Positions 1-9,881 of a stretch of DNA of 64,000 nucleotides are shown here, piece after piece. Made by a program: the position numbers and the translations under genes. Numbering within the stretch: position 1 is the stretch's first letter; each line of letters starts with the position of its first letter. Under the pieces are notes generated by a model. It saw only the letters and a program-made list of their open reading frames with translations. It was not told the DNA's origin and searched no databases. The DNA comes from Coleofasciculus sp. FACHB-T130 (GTDB lineage Bacteria; Cyanobacteriota; Cyanobacteriia; Cyanobacteriales; FACHB-T130). Location of the stretch: assembly GCF_014695375.1 (NCBI RefSeq), contig NZ_JACJOG010000028.1, positions 97,734-161,733 of the forward strand. Direction: 5' to 3'.

Positions 1-2330
1 CTTCTGAGGCAACCGTGATGGCGTTGGGAATTCATGTGGATACAGGATCGTTAACTTATGAAGGGGCGACGGCAAGAGATGCGATCGCGTTGGCTTGGTT
101 AATGGAACAGGGGGCAAGCTTGCGCTTAATTGCCGATTATATTGAGCCGGGTTTATCGCCTCAATTGCAGGAACTCTTGACAGAAGCGCTGGACCATTTA
201 CAAAGAGCGACAACGTGCGGCTATACCGTTTCTTGGGTGCTGCTCAAAACCTCTGACTACGTTCCCGGCTTGTCAACGCTTGCGACTCGACTTCTGGATC
301 TGGGCGAAAGCGATGCTTTGCTACTCGCTACGGCGTATCCAGTGGGGGATGGAGGTGAAGAGCGATTTACGGTCATTGGGCGATCGCGCATTGAAGGCAC
401 CAATCTCAATGAATTATTTCAACCGCTGGGTGGCGGGGGGCATTCCCAGGCAGCGTCGGTGACACTTCGCGGCGTCGATTCCCAGGCAACCCTGGAGCAG
501 CTCGTCAGTCAGCTAAAACATCAAATTCCCCAGCCGCTGAAAGCTCGGGAACTGATGTCATCGCCAGTGCGAACAATTCGCCCGGACACGACTATTGAGC
601 AAGCCCAGAGAATTTTATTACGTTATGGGCATTCTGGTCTTTCGGTCGTGAGTTCCGAAGACCAACTGGTGGGGATTGTTTCCCGGCGGGATATCGATCT
701 GGCATTGCATCATGGCTTTAGTCATGCGCCGGTAAAAGGCTACATGGCTAACAATCTAAAGACGATTACCCCGGATACGTCCTTGCCAGAGATTGAATCG
801 ATTATGGTGACTTACGATATCGGGCGGTTGCCAGTATTGCAAGATGGGCAACTTGTCGGAATGGTGACGCGCACCGATGTCTTACGGCAGCTGCATCAGG
901 GAAGAGGGAATGGAGGATATGTTACAGATGACGAGAGAAAAAATCCCCTTCCCAATTCCCGATTATCAATTCCAAATGCTCATCAAACCCTAACCGATAT
1001 TTTGCGCGATCGCCTTGCTCCTCCCTTGTGGGAATTCCTCACTAGAGCCTCCCAGCAGGCAGAACAACGCGGCTGGCATCTCTATTTGGTCGGCGGAGGG
1101 GTGCGGGATTTACTGCTCGCCAATCTCCATGAAACCTTGATGCTTTCAGATATTGACTTGGTAGTAGATGGCTTTCACCGTTCGGCGGATGTCGGTGCTG
1201 GAGTAGAACTGGCGAAAGCACTTCAACAAACCTATCCAAATGCTCGTCTGGAAGTTCACGGTCAATTTCAAACAGCCGCGCTACTGTGGCACAATGACCC
1301 AGTTTTAGACTCTCTTTGGGTAGATATTGCGACGGCTCGAACTGAGTTTTATCCTTACCCAGCGGCGAATCCAGAAGTCGAAGCAAGTTCGATTCGCCAA
1401 GATTTGTATCGGCGAGATTTCACTATTAACGCCTTGGCGATGCGACTGACGCCACCCCGCGCGGGTGAATTATTAGATTTCTTTGGCGGAATGCTAGATT
1501 TGCGATCGCGCCAAATCCGCGTCCTCCATGCCAATAGCTTTATCGAAGATCCGACGCGCATTTATCGCGCCGTGCGGTTTGCAGTGCGCCTGGGATTTCA
1601 GATTGAGCCACAGACGGAAGGATATATCCGCTATGCGCTAGAGAGTGGAATTTACGAGCGATCGCTCTCTGAAAATAGCAAAGCCCCAGCGCTACAAACA
1701 CGGCTGAAAGCAGAACTCAAATACATCCTCCAAGCGCCCTACTGGAAACCCGCGTTGCAGTTACTTGCCGATCTGGGGGCGTTGCGGTGCCTCCATCCCA
1801 CGCTAGAGTTAGATGAGCCATTATGGAAGCAGGTGCGTTTACTAGATCGGTGTCTGCGCCGATTTGATCCTCAGAAAACCCTCGATCATTGGCAGATGCG
1901 GCTAGAAATTTTAATTGCCTACCTCGCTGGCGAATATCGCGCGAAAGTGGCAATCAATCTTCAATTACCGACAGACAGTATCGAACGATTAGATCAACTC
2001 GATCGGGATCGAGCGGATGTGGTGAAATTTTTGCCCGAATGTCACCGACCGAGTCAAATTGTCGTGTTGCTGAGACGGTACGAATTGCCTACGTTGATTT
2101 TGATTGCTGTCAAAAATTCGCGTCTGATTCGGCGGCTAATTTGGCGATATCTCACTATCTGGGCGAATATTCAACCGATATTAAACGGCAATGATTTGAA
2201 AGCCCTCGGCTACAAACCGGGGCGTGAATTCAAACCCATGTTAGATCGTCTGTTGGCAGCAACGCTGGATGGAGAAATCCGCGATCGCGCTGATGCTGAA
2301 AAATTTTTGGCAGAGTATTATCCACTTTGA
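1..2330 (+). CDS. cca: CCA tRNA nucleotidyltransferase with DHH and CBS domains (5' end outside window)
   Basis: Adds or repairs the 3' CCA of tRNA in the cytoplasm. The reading frame is open from base 3, so the gene begins left of the window and the first GTG/ATG codons (15, 18) are internal. Visible order: the end of a DHH-type phosphoesterase region with a DHHA1-like [10 protein letters not shown] motif (about bases 427-456), a CBS pair (about residues 175-295 of the visible part), then the class II poly(A) polymerase/CCA head domain with [11 protein letters not shown], the metal-binding [10 protein letters not shown] and [13 protein letters not shown], and the helical tRNA-binding part to the end. 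The DHH-CBS-CCA fusion of about 900 residues is the usual cyanobacterial form. The next gene follows after 139 bases on the same strand. Confidence 0.93.
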   Translation, partial: SEATVMALGIHVDTGSLTYEGATARDAIALAWLMEQGASLRLIADYIEPGLSPQLQELLTEALDHLQRATTCGYTVSWVLLKTSDYVPGLSTLATRLLDLGESDALLLATAYPVGDGGEERFTVIGRSRIEGTNLNELFQPLGGGGHSQAASVTLRGVDSQATLEQLVSQLKHQIPQPLKARELMSSPVRTIRPDTTIEQAQRILLRYGHSGLSVVSSEDQLVGIVSRRDIDLALHHGFSHAPVKGYMANNLKTITPDTSLPEIESIMVTYDIGRLPVLQDGQLVGMVTRTDVLRQLHQGRGNGGYVTDDERKNPLPNSRLSIPNAHQTLTDILRDRLAPPLWEFLTRASQQAEQRGWHLYLVGGGVRDLLLANLHETLMLSDIDLVVDGFHRSADVGAGVELAKALQQTYPNARLEVHGQFQTAALLWHNDPVLDSLWVDIATARTEFYPYPAANPEVEASSIRQDLYRRDFTINALAMRLTPPRAGELLDFFGGMLDLRSRQIRVLHANSFIEDPTRIYRAVRFAVRLGFQIEPQTEGYIRYALESGIYERSLSENSKAPALQTRLKAELKYILQAPYWKPALQLLADLGALRCLHPTLELDEPLWKQVRLLDRCLRRFDPQKTLDHWQMRLEILIAYLAGEYRAKVAINLQLPTDSIERLDQLDRDRADVVKFLPECHRPSQIVVLLRRYELPTLILIAVKNSRLIRRLIWRYLTIWANIQPILNGNDLKALGYKPGREFKPMLDRLLAATLDGEIRDRADAEKFLAEYYPL

Positions 2331-2469
2331 AGCGGCTAAGAGTCAAATCCAGGAGCGGAAACACCCGCCCTAAGCAAGCCCGGTAATCAACCGCCGCTTC
2401 CCTCCCTCCTGGGACTCAAAATTCGTACCAAGACGGTAGCATAGTTGGGAAAACTGTAACAAATCTTTA

Positions 2470-3918
2470 ATGAACTTAACGGCTGGAGCAGTCCTGAAGA
2501 ACGGCAAATACGTCCTCGACGCCCCACTGGGTCAAGGTATCTTTGGGATCACCTACCGGGCGACTCATACTCAGTCGGGGAAAGCGGTCGTCATCAAAAC
2601 CCTCAACGACAGTCTGCGGACTCATCCTGATTTTGAGCGGTTTGGGCAGCAATTTCTCACCCAGGCACGTCGCCTTGCTCGCTGCAAGCATCCTCACCTG
2701 GTTCGGGTTCTCGACTTGTTTGAGGAATCCCGGCGATGTTTCATCGTCATGGAGTTCATACCGGGGCAGACGCTGGCTGAATCGCTGCCAGCGGGTCAGA
2801 TTTTGCCAGAAGCCCAAGCCCTTGGCTATATTCGTCAAATTGGCAGTGCCTTAACGGTTATCCACAAGACAGGGTTACTGCACCGAGATGTCAAACCCCA
2901 AAACATCATCCGGCATCAAGGAACTGATGATGTTGTGCTGATTGACGTTGGTTTTTGTGCTGAATTGACGGCGGGAGTGACGCAAACCCAAGCCAGTTTA
3001 CTAAATCCCGGATATGCGCCAATCGAACAATATTTTTCCCAGGAAAAACTCACCCCAGCGACAGATGTCTATGCTTTAGCAGCAAGTTTGTATTGCTTGC
3101 TGACAGGTCAACCGCCGGTTCCGGCACCGCTACGAGATCGCATCCCTCTGCCAAATTTACGGGAAATTCAACCCAAACTCAGCCCGACTGCGATCGCTGC
3201 GATTTTGTGTGGCTTAGAAATCAAAGCCGAGAAGCGTCCCCAAAAAGTAGAAGATTGGCTCTCCCTGTTGCCAGCTAGTAAGGCTCCACAGGCTCCCCGC
3301 GCGACCCAAACGGCTCGTCGCCCTGTAATCCCCAAATCTCAGCCTGCCCCCCAAAAGCCGCAACCAGCCAGCAACACGAAACCGAAGATATCGCTTGCTA
3401 GCGGAGTGAACTGGAATCTTAGTCAGGATGTGAAGCGACCGGGCAAAACCCGCCCCTACAAAACTCAGCTAGCCAAAGTGAGTGCTGCCCCGAAAAAACT
3501 CAAAACAGCGATACGAGCAAACTTCCCGATTGCCTTTGCCAAACTGAAAATCTCGCTAGAGAGTTTCAAGATTCCAGAGGCGATGAATCGCGTCTCTACA
3601 AAGCTTGGCTCGTCAGCGAACCTTCCTAGCTTACAAAACTTAAAGTTTCCCAAACTGACACTAGGCAGAGGGTTGATGATGACCGCTGCGATCGCTACCT
3701 GTACGGGTGCTGGATTCGGCTTGGCAGTTCGCTTGAACGGAGCAATGGGACCGGGATCTTCTATCCTGCATACCGAACAATCCTTTCCACCCCGCGACGA
3801 CTGGCCCATCTCAGACACCCCCGATCCCATGTCCAACGCTAACCTGCTATCACCCCCCGCTGCTGTTGTCGCACCCGTACCACCTTCCTCAGGTACACTG
3901 CCAAAGCCTAAGCTGTAA
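2470..3918 (+). CDS. Membrane-anchored Ser/Thr protein kinase, atypical active-site residues
   Basis: 482-residue Hanks-type kinase predicted to phosphorylate proteins from the cytoplasmic side of a membrane. Kinase domain spans about residues 15-270: glycine loop LGQGIFGITYRA, lysine in VVIKTL, catalytic HRDVKPQN, activation-segment APIEQY. Two key positions deviate. The metal-binding DFG reads DVG (LIDVGFCAEL), and the helix-C glutamate expected before ARRLAR is glutamine (LTQARRLAR). HRD and the DVG aspartate remain, so activity is possible but not certain. A basic Pro/Lys-rich linker (about 275-405) leads to one membrane segment (about 408-430) and a short Pro-rich tail. The ATG at 2470 is the only sensible start. 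No partner gene is coupled to it. Confidence 0.9.
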   Translation: MNLTAGAVLKNGKYVLDAPLGQGIFGITYRATHTQSGKAVVIKTLNDSLRTHPDFERFGQQFLTQARRLARCKHPHLVRVLDLFEESRRCFIVMEFIPGQTLAESLPAGQILPEAQALGYIRQIGSALTVIHKTGLLHRDVKPQNIIRHQGTDDVVLIDVGFCAELTAGVTQTQASLLNPGYAPIEQYFSQEKLTPATDVYALAASLYCLLTGQPPVPAPLRDRIPLPNLREIQPKLSPTAIAAILCGLEIKAEKRPQKVEDWLSLLPASKAPQAPRATQTARRPVIPKSQPAPQKPQPASNTKPKISLASGVNWNLSQDVKRPGKTRPYKTQLAKVSAAPKKLKTAIRANFPIAFAKLKISLESFKIPEAMNRVSTKLGSSANLPSLQNLKFPKLTLGRGLMMTAAIATCTGAGFGLAVRLNGAMGPGSSILHTEQSFPPRDDWPISDTPDPMSNANLLSPPAAVVAPVPPSSGTLPKPKL

Positions 3919-3987
3919 CCTAGGCTGTATGTAGTATCGAGAGCAAGCAAGTTATAATTTGTTTCGGACGCACAAATAGATTTTTTC

Positions 3988-4314
3988 ATGACAAATCCTG
4001 TAGTTCATGCCTTTTTTGTCGGCAGAGCGGTTGCAGAAGCTCTCAATGAACAGGTAGAAAACGCCGTCACCAATGCTCTCTCAGAACTCGGCAAATTTGA
4101 TGCTGAACAACGAGAGTCTTTGCGGCACTTCACCTCACGAGTAGCCGAACGCTCTAACACCCAAGCTGAAACGGTGATGCGGGGGCGAACCACTACCAGC
4201 ATTGTGCCTCAAGGCACCCAAACAACAGATTTGCAAGCGACGATTGATGAACTTCGGGCAGAAGTCGCTCGCTTTCGCGCCGAATTACAACGCTATCGCA
4301 GCAGCTCAGTATAA
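3988..4314 (+). CDS. Small conserved cyanobacterial protein (DUF6825-like)
   Basis: 108 residues, soluble, mostly helical. The N-terminal half (MTNPVVHAFFVGRAVAEAL) is followed by a segment spaced like the phasin/DUF6825 kind of small plastid and cyanobacterial proteins. The last 35 residues (TIDELRAEVARFRAELQRY) form a probable coiled coil. No catalytic motif is visible and I assign no function. It lies 69 bases after the kinase and upstream of an ABC1 kinase on the same strand. The family name is from memory of the N-terminal pattern and is less certain than the gene call. Confidence 0.75.
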   Translation: MTNPVVHAFFVGRAVAEALNEQVENAVTNALSELGKFDAEQRESLRHFTSRVAERSNTQAETVMRGRTTTSIVPQGTQTTDLQATIDELRAEVARFRAELQRYRSSSV

Positions 4315-4454
4315 ATTCTGAGAGCGCAGCGCTCTGTTCGCGTGCTGAGGGGGAATTCAGTTAAAAGTTCAGTTGTGAGTTGTTAGTTATCCAAAACTCA
4401 CGCACTCAACTGCGATCGCGCCAACTACTTGAAAAAACAGACTTAGGAATCCGA

Positions 4455-6212
4455 GTGTCAGCCTATCCTAATGACTCTAAACTGAAGCGATACGCGGCTA
4501 GCACGCCGAGTGCCCAGCGTGCCGCTGATAAAGCCCGTAAGGATAAGGCTTATCGGTGGAACCGCGAACGTTACTCCCATCAACGGCGCTTCGTAGATAT
4601 TTGGGGGTTTGTTTTAACCTTATTGTTTAAGCTCTGGCGCTACAACAAATCTTGGAGCTATCCGGGCGGAGTTACAGAGGAAAAACAAGCCCACAGACGC
4701 AGAGCACAAGCGATTTGGATTCGAGAGACGTTCTTAGACCTAGGGCCGACTTTTATTAAAGTTGGGCAGCTGTTCTCCACCCGTGCCGATTTATTCCCTG
4801 TGGAGTATGTGGAGGAACTTTCTAAGCTGCAAGACAAAGTGCCTGCTTTTAGCTACGAACAAGCTGAGGTGTTGATTGAGAAGGACTTCAGCAAGAAAGT
4901 TTCGCAGCTTTACCGCACTTTTGACCCGATTCCCCTGGCGGCTGCTAGCTTGGGACAGGTACATAAAGCAACTCTCCACAGCGGCGAAGAAGTCGTGGTC
5001 AAGGTACAACGACCCGGACTGCGGCAGCTGTTTACGGTTGATTTGCAAATTCTTAGAGGAATTGCCCGTTTCTTTCAAAACCATCCCGACTGGGGTCGGG
5101 GTCGTGACTGGCTGGGAATCTATGAGGAGTGCAGCCGAATTCTTTGGGAAGAAATTGATTACCTGAATGAAGGCAGCAATGCCGATACGTTTCGCCGCAA
5201 CTTCCGCGCCTATGATTGGGTAAAAGTGCCGCGTGTCTACTGGCGATATACGTCGCCACGGGTTGTCACTCTTGAGTACATTCCGGGCATCAAAATTAGT
5301 CACTATGAAGCGCTAGAAGCAGCAGGGCTAGATCGAAAGGAACTGGCTCATCTGGGTGCTAAAGCTTACCTGCAACAATTGCTCAACGATGGCTTCTTCC
5401 ACGCCGACCCGCATCCTGGCAATATCGCAGTCAGTCCCGAAGGTGCCCTAATTTTCTATGATTTCGGCATGATGGGGCGGATTAAGTCCAACATTCGCGA
5501 GCAACTAATGGAAACGCTGTTTGGCATTGCCCAAAAAGATGGCGACCGAGTGATGCATTCGCTCGTCGAAATGGGAGCGCTGGCAGCGGTTGATGATATG
5601 GGACCCGTACGGCGATCGATTCAGTATATGCTGGATCACTTTATGGACAAGCCGTTTGAAAACCAATCGGTGAGTCAGATTAGTGAAGACCTTTATGAAA
5701 TTGCTTACGACCAACCTTTTCGGTTTCCGGCGACTTTTACCTTTGTGATGCGAGCCTTCTCAACTTTAGAAGGGGTTGGAAAAGGCTTAGACCCGGAATT
5801 TAACTTTATGGAGGTTGCAAAACCCTTTGCAATGCAGCTTATGGCAGATAGTAATGGCAGTAATAGTAGTAGTAGCTTCTTGAATGAATTAGGACGGCAA
5901 GCGGCTCAAGTTAGCAGTACGGCTTTGAGTTTGCCCAGGCGGATTGAGGATACGATTGAGAAATTAGAGCAGGGCGACCTGCGAATTCGAGTGCGCTCTA
6001 TTGAGAGCGATCGCATTCTCCGGCGGATGAGTAGCATTCAGTTGGGAACTAACTATACTCTGCTCATCAGTGCTTTCACCCTATCAGCCACTATCCTCTT
6101 TGTTCAGGGTTATGTTGCGCTGGCAGTCGTGGTTGCTCTGGGGGCATCTGCCCTAGCTTTTGTCCTCATTCGCTTGCTCATGCGCCTCGACCGATTTGAT
6201 CGGATGTTTTGA
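4455..6212 (+). CDS. ABC1/UbiB (AarF) family atypical kinase
   Basis: ABC1 family ATPase/kinase; relatives act on quinone or prenyl-lipid metabolism in bacteria, mitochondria and plastids. Hallmarks: the KxGQ motif in PTFIKVGQLFSTRADLFP, the alanine-rich nucleotide loop AAASLGQVHKA in place of a glycine loop, VVVKVQRPG, EEIDYLNEGSNA, the catalytic HADPHPGN and metal-binding YDFGMMG. Two C-terminal membrane helices follow (about the last 55 residues), typical of thylakoid members. The frame opens at TTG 4380, but that codon lies in a period-7 repeat (bases about 4363-4390) and no ribosome site supports it. I prefer GTG at 4455 (MSAYPNDSKLKRY); the exact start is unsure. Confidence 0.9.
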   Translation: MSAYPNDSKLKRYAASTPSAQRAADKARKDKAYRWNRERYSHQRRFVDIWGFVLTLLFKLWRYNKSWSYPGGVTEEKQAHRRRAQAIWIRETFLDLGPTFIKVGQLFSTRADLFPVEYVEELSKLQDKVPAFSYEQAEVLIEKDFSKKVSQLYRTFDPIPLAAASLGQVHKATLHSGEEVVVKVQRPGLRQLFTVDLQILRGIARFFQNHPDWGRGRDWLGIYEECSRILWEEIDYLNEGSNADTFRRNFRAYDWVKVPRVYWRYTSPRVVTLEYIPGIKISHYEALEAAGLDRKELAHLGAKAYLQQLLNDGFFHADPHPGNIAVSPEGALIFYDFGMMGRIKSNIREQLMETLFGIAQKDGDRVMHSLVEMGALAAVDDMGPVRRSIQYMLDHFMDKPFENQSVSQISEDLYEIAYDQPFRFPATFTFVMRAFSTLEGVGKGLDPEFNFMEVAKPFAMQLMADSNGSNSSSSFLNELGRQAAQVSSTALSLPRRIEDTIEKLEQGDLRIRVRSIESDRILRRMSSIQLGTNYTLLISAFTLSATILFVQGYVALAVVVALGASALAFVLIRLLMRLDRFDRMF

Positions 6213-6251
6213 TTCGGGTAAAGTAAAGTTGCTGTTGCCAGCAGACAATAT

Positions 6252-6980
6252 ATGATTCCTCGCTCCACGGGCCTCTCTGATGCGGGACTTCTTCGTTCCG
6301 TCAACCAAGATGACTACCATATCGACCCTGATGGGCGATTTTTTATAGTTGCTGATGGCATGGGAGGACATGCAGGAGGCCAGGAGGCAAGCCAAATCGC
6401 CACTCAGGCTATCTACACCTATCTAGATGAGCATTGGCATTCCGACGAGACTTGCCCAGCGTTATTAGAAAAAGCCTTCTTGGATGCAAATCAGGCGATT
6501 TTACAAGATCAAGCGAATCATCCAGAACGCTCAGATATGGGCACGACAGGCGTTGTAGTGATGTTTCGCCAACAGCAGCCTTGGGTCGCTCATGTGGGGG
6601 ACTCTCGCCTTTATCGAATGCGAGGGGCAACTCTAGAGCAAATCACTGAGGATCATACTTGGGTGGCACGGGCGATGAAAGCCGGGGAGCTGACTTCCGA
6701 ACAAGCTAAAATGCACCCGTGGCGTCACGTATTGTCTCAGTGTCTGGGTCGTAAAGATTTGCGTCTGATTGAGATCCAACCGCTGGATGTGCAAGCAGGC
6801 GACAGACTGCTGCTGTGTAGCGATGGACTTACAGAAGAACTCTCGGATCAGTTGATTGCAACTCACCTCAAGGTTACTTCCTTGGAAAAGGCAGCCGACG
6901 CCCTTGTCGAGTCCGCTAAAGATAAAGGGGGCAGAGACAATATTACAGTGGTGCTGGTAGCGATTGAGGGGGGCGACTGA
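6252..6980 (+). CDS. PP2C-type protein phosphatase
   Basis: 242-residue metal-dependent Ser/Thr phosphatase, cytoplasmic, near the minimal length of bacterial PP2C. Metal-site motifs are intact: RSVNQDDY, the core FFIVADGMGGHAGG, VAHVGDSRLYR, LLCSDGLTEEL and GGRDNITVVLV near the C-terminus. It has no membrane segment or sensor domain. It begins 39 bases after the ABC1 kinase on the same strand and is the only obvious eraser for the five Hanks kinases in this window; pairing with any of them is inference. ATG at 6252 gives the family-typical N-terminus (GLSDAGLLRSVNQDD). Confidence 0.93.
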   Translation: MIPRSTGLSDAGLLRSVNQDDYHIDPDGRFFIVADGMGGHAGGQEASQIATQAIYTYLDEHWHSDETCPALLEKAFLDANQAILQDQANHPERSDMGTTGVVVMFRQQQPWVAHVGDSRLYRMRGATLEQITEDHTWVARAMKAGELTSEQAKMHPWRHVLSQCLGRKDLRLIEIQPLDVQAGDRLLLCSDGLTEELSDQLIATHLKVTSLEKAADALVESAKDKGGRDNITVVLVAIEGGD

Positions 6981-7051
6981 GCAGGAATAGCGGTCAGGTG
7001 ATTCCCCGTCCTTAAAAAACTCACGCCACCATCGCCTGCGGCTCCCTGCCC

Positions 7052-7075
7052 CTAATCCCCGCCAATGGGGATTAG
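7052..7075. terminator. Hairpin after the PP2C gene
   Basis: Perfect 9-bp inverted repeat, CTAATCCCC and GGGGATTAG, with a 6-base loop, 72 bases after the phosphatase stop. No T-run follows, so it may be an RNA stability element or small repeat rather than a strong terminator. Confidence 0.45.
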
Positions 7076-7220
7076 CTGTCTCATTCCGTTGAGCGCTGAA
7101 TAACTCGTTCGCAGAAAGGGAATAAGATCCTGGGTTTTTCAAATTTTTCCTGAATTAAACGAAATCCCTCTAGGTTAGACAAAACGTTAAGGGAATCAGA
7201 TTCACAACTGAGCGATCGCA

Positions 7221-7241
7221 TTTTAGACTTTAGACTTTAAA
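7221..7241. repeat. Short heptad repeat (three units)
   Basis: Three period-7 units, TTTTAGA, CTTTAGA, CTTTAAA, directly after a HIP1 octamer (7212-7219) and 30 bases before the glycosyltransferase start. Same ATTTTAG-like family as the array at 38655. Confidence 0.6.
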
Positions 7242-7270
7242 CAGTCCTAGTAGCAATCCTTTATAGTCCC

Positions 7271-8491
7271 TTGAGACGTCTTCTTTTTCTCACGGAACGG
7301 TTTCCCCCAGATATTGGTGGGTTAGCGAGTAGCGCCGGACGCATCGCCGCTGCCCTCTGCCAGTTGGGTATTGAAGTAGACGTGGTGGCGTGGAGTCGTT
7401 ACTTGCAACCGGGAGAAGTCCGGAGTTCAGATGTTGCCAGAGGGGGAGCAACCGGGCACGCTGAAAGTCAAGATTTCCAAACTATCAAACATCTCAAAGT
7501 CTATCGGGTGGGGCTATATCGCCACTGGGATATGACGATGCCCCATACGCTTAACGTCCTCGACTGGCTGCATCAGTGCCGTGGGTACGATGCTGTTTGG
7601 GGGCACTATGTCTTCCCCAGTGGGTTCTTAGCTACTTGGTTTGCAGCGACAAATGGCCTTCCCAGCACGGTAAGCGCCCGTGGGAATGATATCGATCGAG
7701 CCATGTTTCCACCGGGGGATTTTGCGCGACTGCAATGGACGTTGTTAAATGCCGGTTTGATTACGGCGGTGAGTGCTGATATGGCCCGAAAGATTCAGCT
7801 ACTCGCCCAGGGGGATGATGTGATGGTTTTGAAAAATGGCGTCAACGAGCGGGTATTTTCGCCCCCCATTATTGGTGCAACTCATGAATCATCCCTTCTG
7901 AGAGCATCTTTAGGCATTGCTCCTGATGAAGCGGTACTGGGATTTTCCGGGGAATTACGAGAAAAGAAGGGGCAGCAGTTTCTTCTGAATGCCTTAACCA
8001 CAGTCCGCGCCCAACGTCCTGCCTGTTTGTTAATTATCGGGGAAGTGCGGGCGTCCCAAGAAGCGGCACTACAACTCTATGCGACTCAGCATCCAGAAAA
8101 CGCCAAGCGGGTTATTGTCACCGGACATTTAGCGAGTCCTGCGGCGGTAGCGGGGCATCTGCGGCTGTGTGATGTGTATCTGCAACCGTCGGTATGGGAG
8201 GGAATGCCGAATGCGCTGCTAGAAGCGATCGCCTGTGGTTGTTGCTGTATTGCTAGCGATGCGGGTGGGATTCCAGAGATCATTGAGCATGGAAAAAGTG
8301 GATTTTTGCTTCCTCGTTCCCAGTTACATCGACTGGGTGAGGCGGTGCTGGAGTGTTTAGATTTAGAGCCAAGTGCTAGGCGTCAGATTGGGATGGCAGG
8401 GCGCGATCGCATTCTCGCTGAATTTTCTCTAAAACATGAAAATCAGCGGCTTCAGACTGTTATCGATCGTTTAATCCCAATTTCCTCATAA
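7271..8491 (+). CDS. Glycosyltransferase family 4 (GT-B fold)
   Basis: 406 residues with the two Rossmann-like halves of GT-B enzymes; predicted to transfer a sugar from a nucleotide-sugar donor to a cell-surface glycan or lipid. N-terminal half starts LLFLTERFPPDIGGLASSAG, the GT4 acceptor-side loop. The C-terminal half has LGFSGELREKKGQQFLLNAL and the donor-site region QPSVWEGMPNALLEAIACG with the conserved Glu, then ASDAGGIPEII. The start is TTG at 7271, in line with the family N-terminus; no ATG fits. Its last 40 bases overlap the 3' end of the convergent glycosyltransferase at 8452-9717. Substrate cannot be told. Confidence 0.9.
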   Translation: MRRLLFLTERFPPDIGGLASSAGRIAAALCQLGIEVDVVAWSRYLQPGEVRSSDVARGGATGHAESQDFQTIKHLKVYRVGLYRHWDMTMPHTLNVLDWLHQCRGYDAVWGHYVFPSGFLATWFAATNGLPSTVSARGNDIDRAMFPPGDFARLQWTLLNAGLITAVSADMARKIQLLAQGDDVMVLKNGVNERVFSPPIIGATHESSLLRASLGIAPDEAVLGFSGELREKKGQQFLLNALTTVRAQRPACLLIIGEVRASQEAALQLYATQHPENAKRVIVTGHLASPAAVAGHLRLCDVYLQPSVWEGMPNALLEAIACGCCCIASDAGGIPEIIEHGKSGFLLPRSQLHRLGEAVLECLDLEPSARRQIGMAGRDRILAEFSLKHENQRLQTVIDRLIPISS

Positions 8492-9717
8492 GCTGCCACC
8501 AAAGCATCACCCGCGTGTTTCCACGTGTAATAATTTTCGATCTGCTGACGGGCATTCCTCGCCAAATTTCTTGCCAATTCTGGTTCTGTTTTCAACCTGA
8601 GTAAAGCATCTTTAATTGCCTTTGCAGAACCCGGTTTCACGAGCAGAAAATGCACCCCATCCTCACCCAATTCTCTCGCTACTGGTAAATCGCTAGCAAT
8701 CACCGGCGTACCTGTCGCCATTCCTTCCAAAATCTTTAAAGGACAACAACCCTGAACCAGATTTCGGTCATTGGGCGTCAACGGAGCCAAAATTACATCA
8801 GATGCATGAATTTTTTGGACGAGTTCCGCTTGCGATACAGGGTCTAAAATCGTGAGAGACTCTGCTACTCCTAGTTTTAAAGCTAGCTGTTTTAAGGCTA
8901 AAATCTGAAAGTCGCGACCTTGTCCAATGACTGTTAATTGAGTAGGAAAATCCCGGTCAGCAAGTGCCAGTGCTTCAACAGCAAGATTAATCCCTTGCCA
9001 AGGGGAAAATGTCCCAAAATATAACACCTGAAATCGAGGCTGAGTCTTTATTGAATCATTTTCAATCTGTAGGGGTGGCGTTTCCTTGTCCTGATAGGGA
9101 AGATTTGGATACTCGACATCCCTAAACTTTGAAAGACGATAAGTAAATATATCTAAATCAACTCCATTGGGAATGACGCGGATTTTTGATCCAGGAACTC
9201 CTCTTGTTTGGAGATAGTCTCTGGTTACGGAACTAGGCGTTAAAATTAAATCTGATGCTTCTAAACAAATTTTTTCTTGTGCCTTTAATTTGTGCAATAA
9301 TTCCCGATCTTCTGCCACTGCTGGATAGCGATATTTGAGTTCAATGGATGGCAATCCATTAACTTCAAAAATTAAATACTTACATAATTTTTCTTTGCTC
9401 AGGGCAATGGGAAATCCTTCATAAATAGAACGGATATGCACTGTCTCAAACCACTGATTCTGCCACCAATTGCCCAGCATCGTGCGAAAATAAAGCACTC
9501 GATTAATTAACGTATCTCCTAGCGCAGGTAACATGGATTGGATAACATGGGGTGATTCCCTCTGATTTACTGCGTAGGCTGTCGGGGAAACTGTCACTAG
9601 CTGAATGTCGCCAAAAGCATCTGCCAAAGCTTGAGTAAAAGCAGAAATATGAATTGCGGCTCCCTTGGGCGCTGGTACGGTATCAAAAGAAACGTAAACT
9701 ATTCTAGAATCGTTCAT
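8452..9717 (-). CDS. Glycosyltransferase family 4
   Basis: 421 residues, GT-B fold. N-terminus IVYVSFDTVPAPKGAAIHI, a typical nucleotide-sugar GT4 opening with the Gly-Ala loop. C-terminal half: QVLYFGTFSPWQGINLAVEAL and the donor-site stretch GCCPLKILEGMATGTPVIASD. The frame also allows TTG at 9720, but ATG at 9717 is preferred. It converges on and overlaps the preceding glycosyltransferase by 40 bases, so the C-terminal codons of each are antisense to the other. The pair probably works on the same surface glycan, by position only. The C-terminal half is well conserved, so this is not a decayed gene. Confidence 0.9.
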   Translation of the reverse strand: MNDSRIVYVSFDTVPAPKGAAIHISAFTQALADAFGDIQLVTVSPTAYAVNQRESPHVIQSMLPALGDTLINRVLYFRTMLGNWWQNQWFETVHIRSIYEGFPIALSKEKLCKYLIFEVNGLPSIELKYRYPAVAEDRELLHKLKAQEKICLEASDLILTPSSVTRDYLQTRGVPGSKIRVIPNGVDLDIFTYRLSKFRDVEYPNLPYQDKETPPLQIENDSIKTQPRFQVLYFGTFSPWQGINLAVEALALADRDFPTQLTVIGQGRDFQILALKQLALKLGVAESLTILDPVSQAELVQKIHASDVILAPLTPNDRNLVQGCCPLKILEGMATGTPVIASDLPVARELGEDGVHFLLVKPGSAKAIKDALLRLKTEPELARNLARNARQQIENYYTWKHAGDALVAAYEEIGIKRSITV

Positions 9718-9881
9718 CAACTAAACTATGACTCAATTTTGCCCTAAGATTCTAACTTTTTGTAACGATAATTCCCACTTCCGAGAACGTATCTGTTATC
9801 AAAGCGTTTGAGTGTGATTTTAGGTAAGCGATCGCTACCTTCCGTAATTCCCGATTCATTGATATTGAATTTTTATTACAA

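Noticed and set aside
4380..4454. TTG-initiated longer N-terminus for the ABC1 kinase
   Set aside because: The codons come from heptad repeat and lack a ribosome site; GTG 4455 leads into plausible family sequence.
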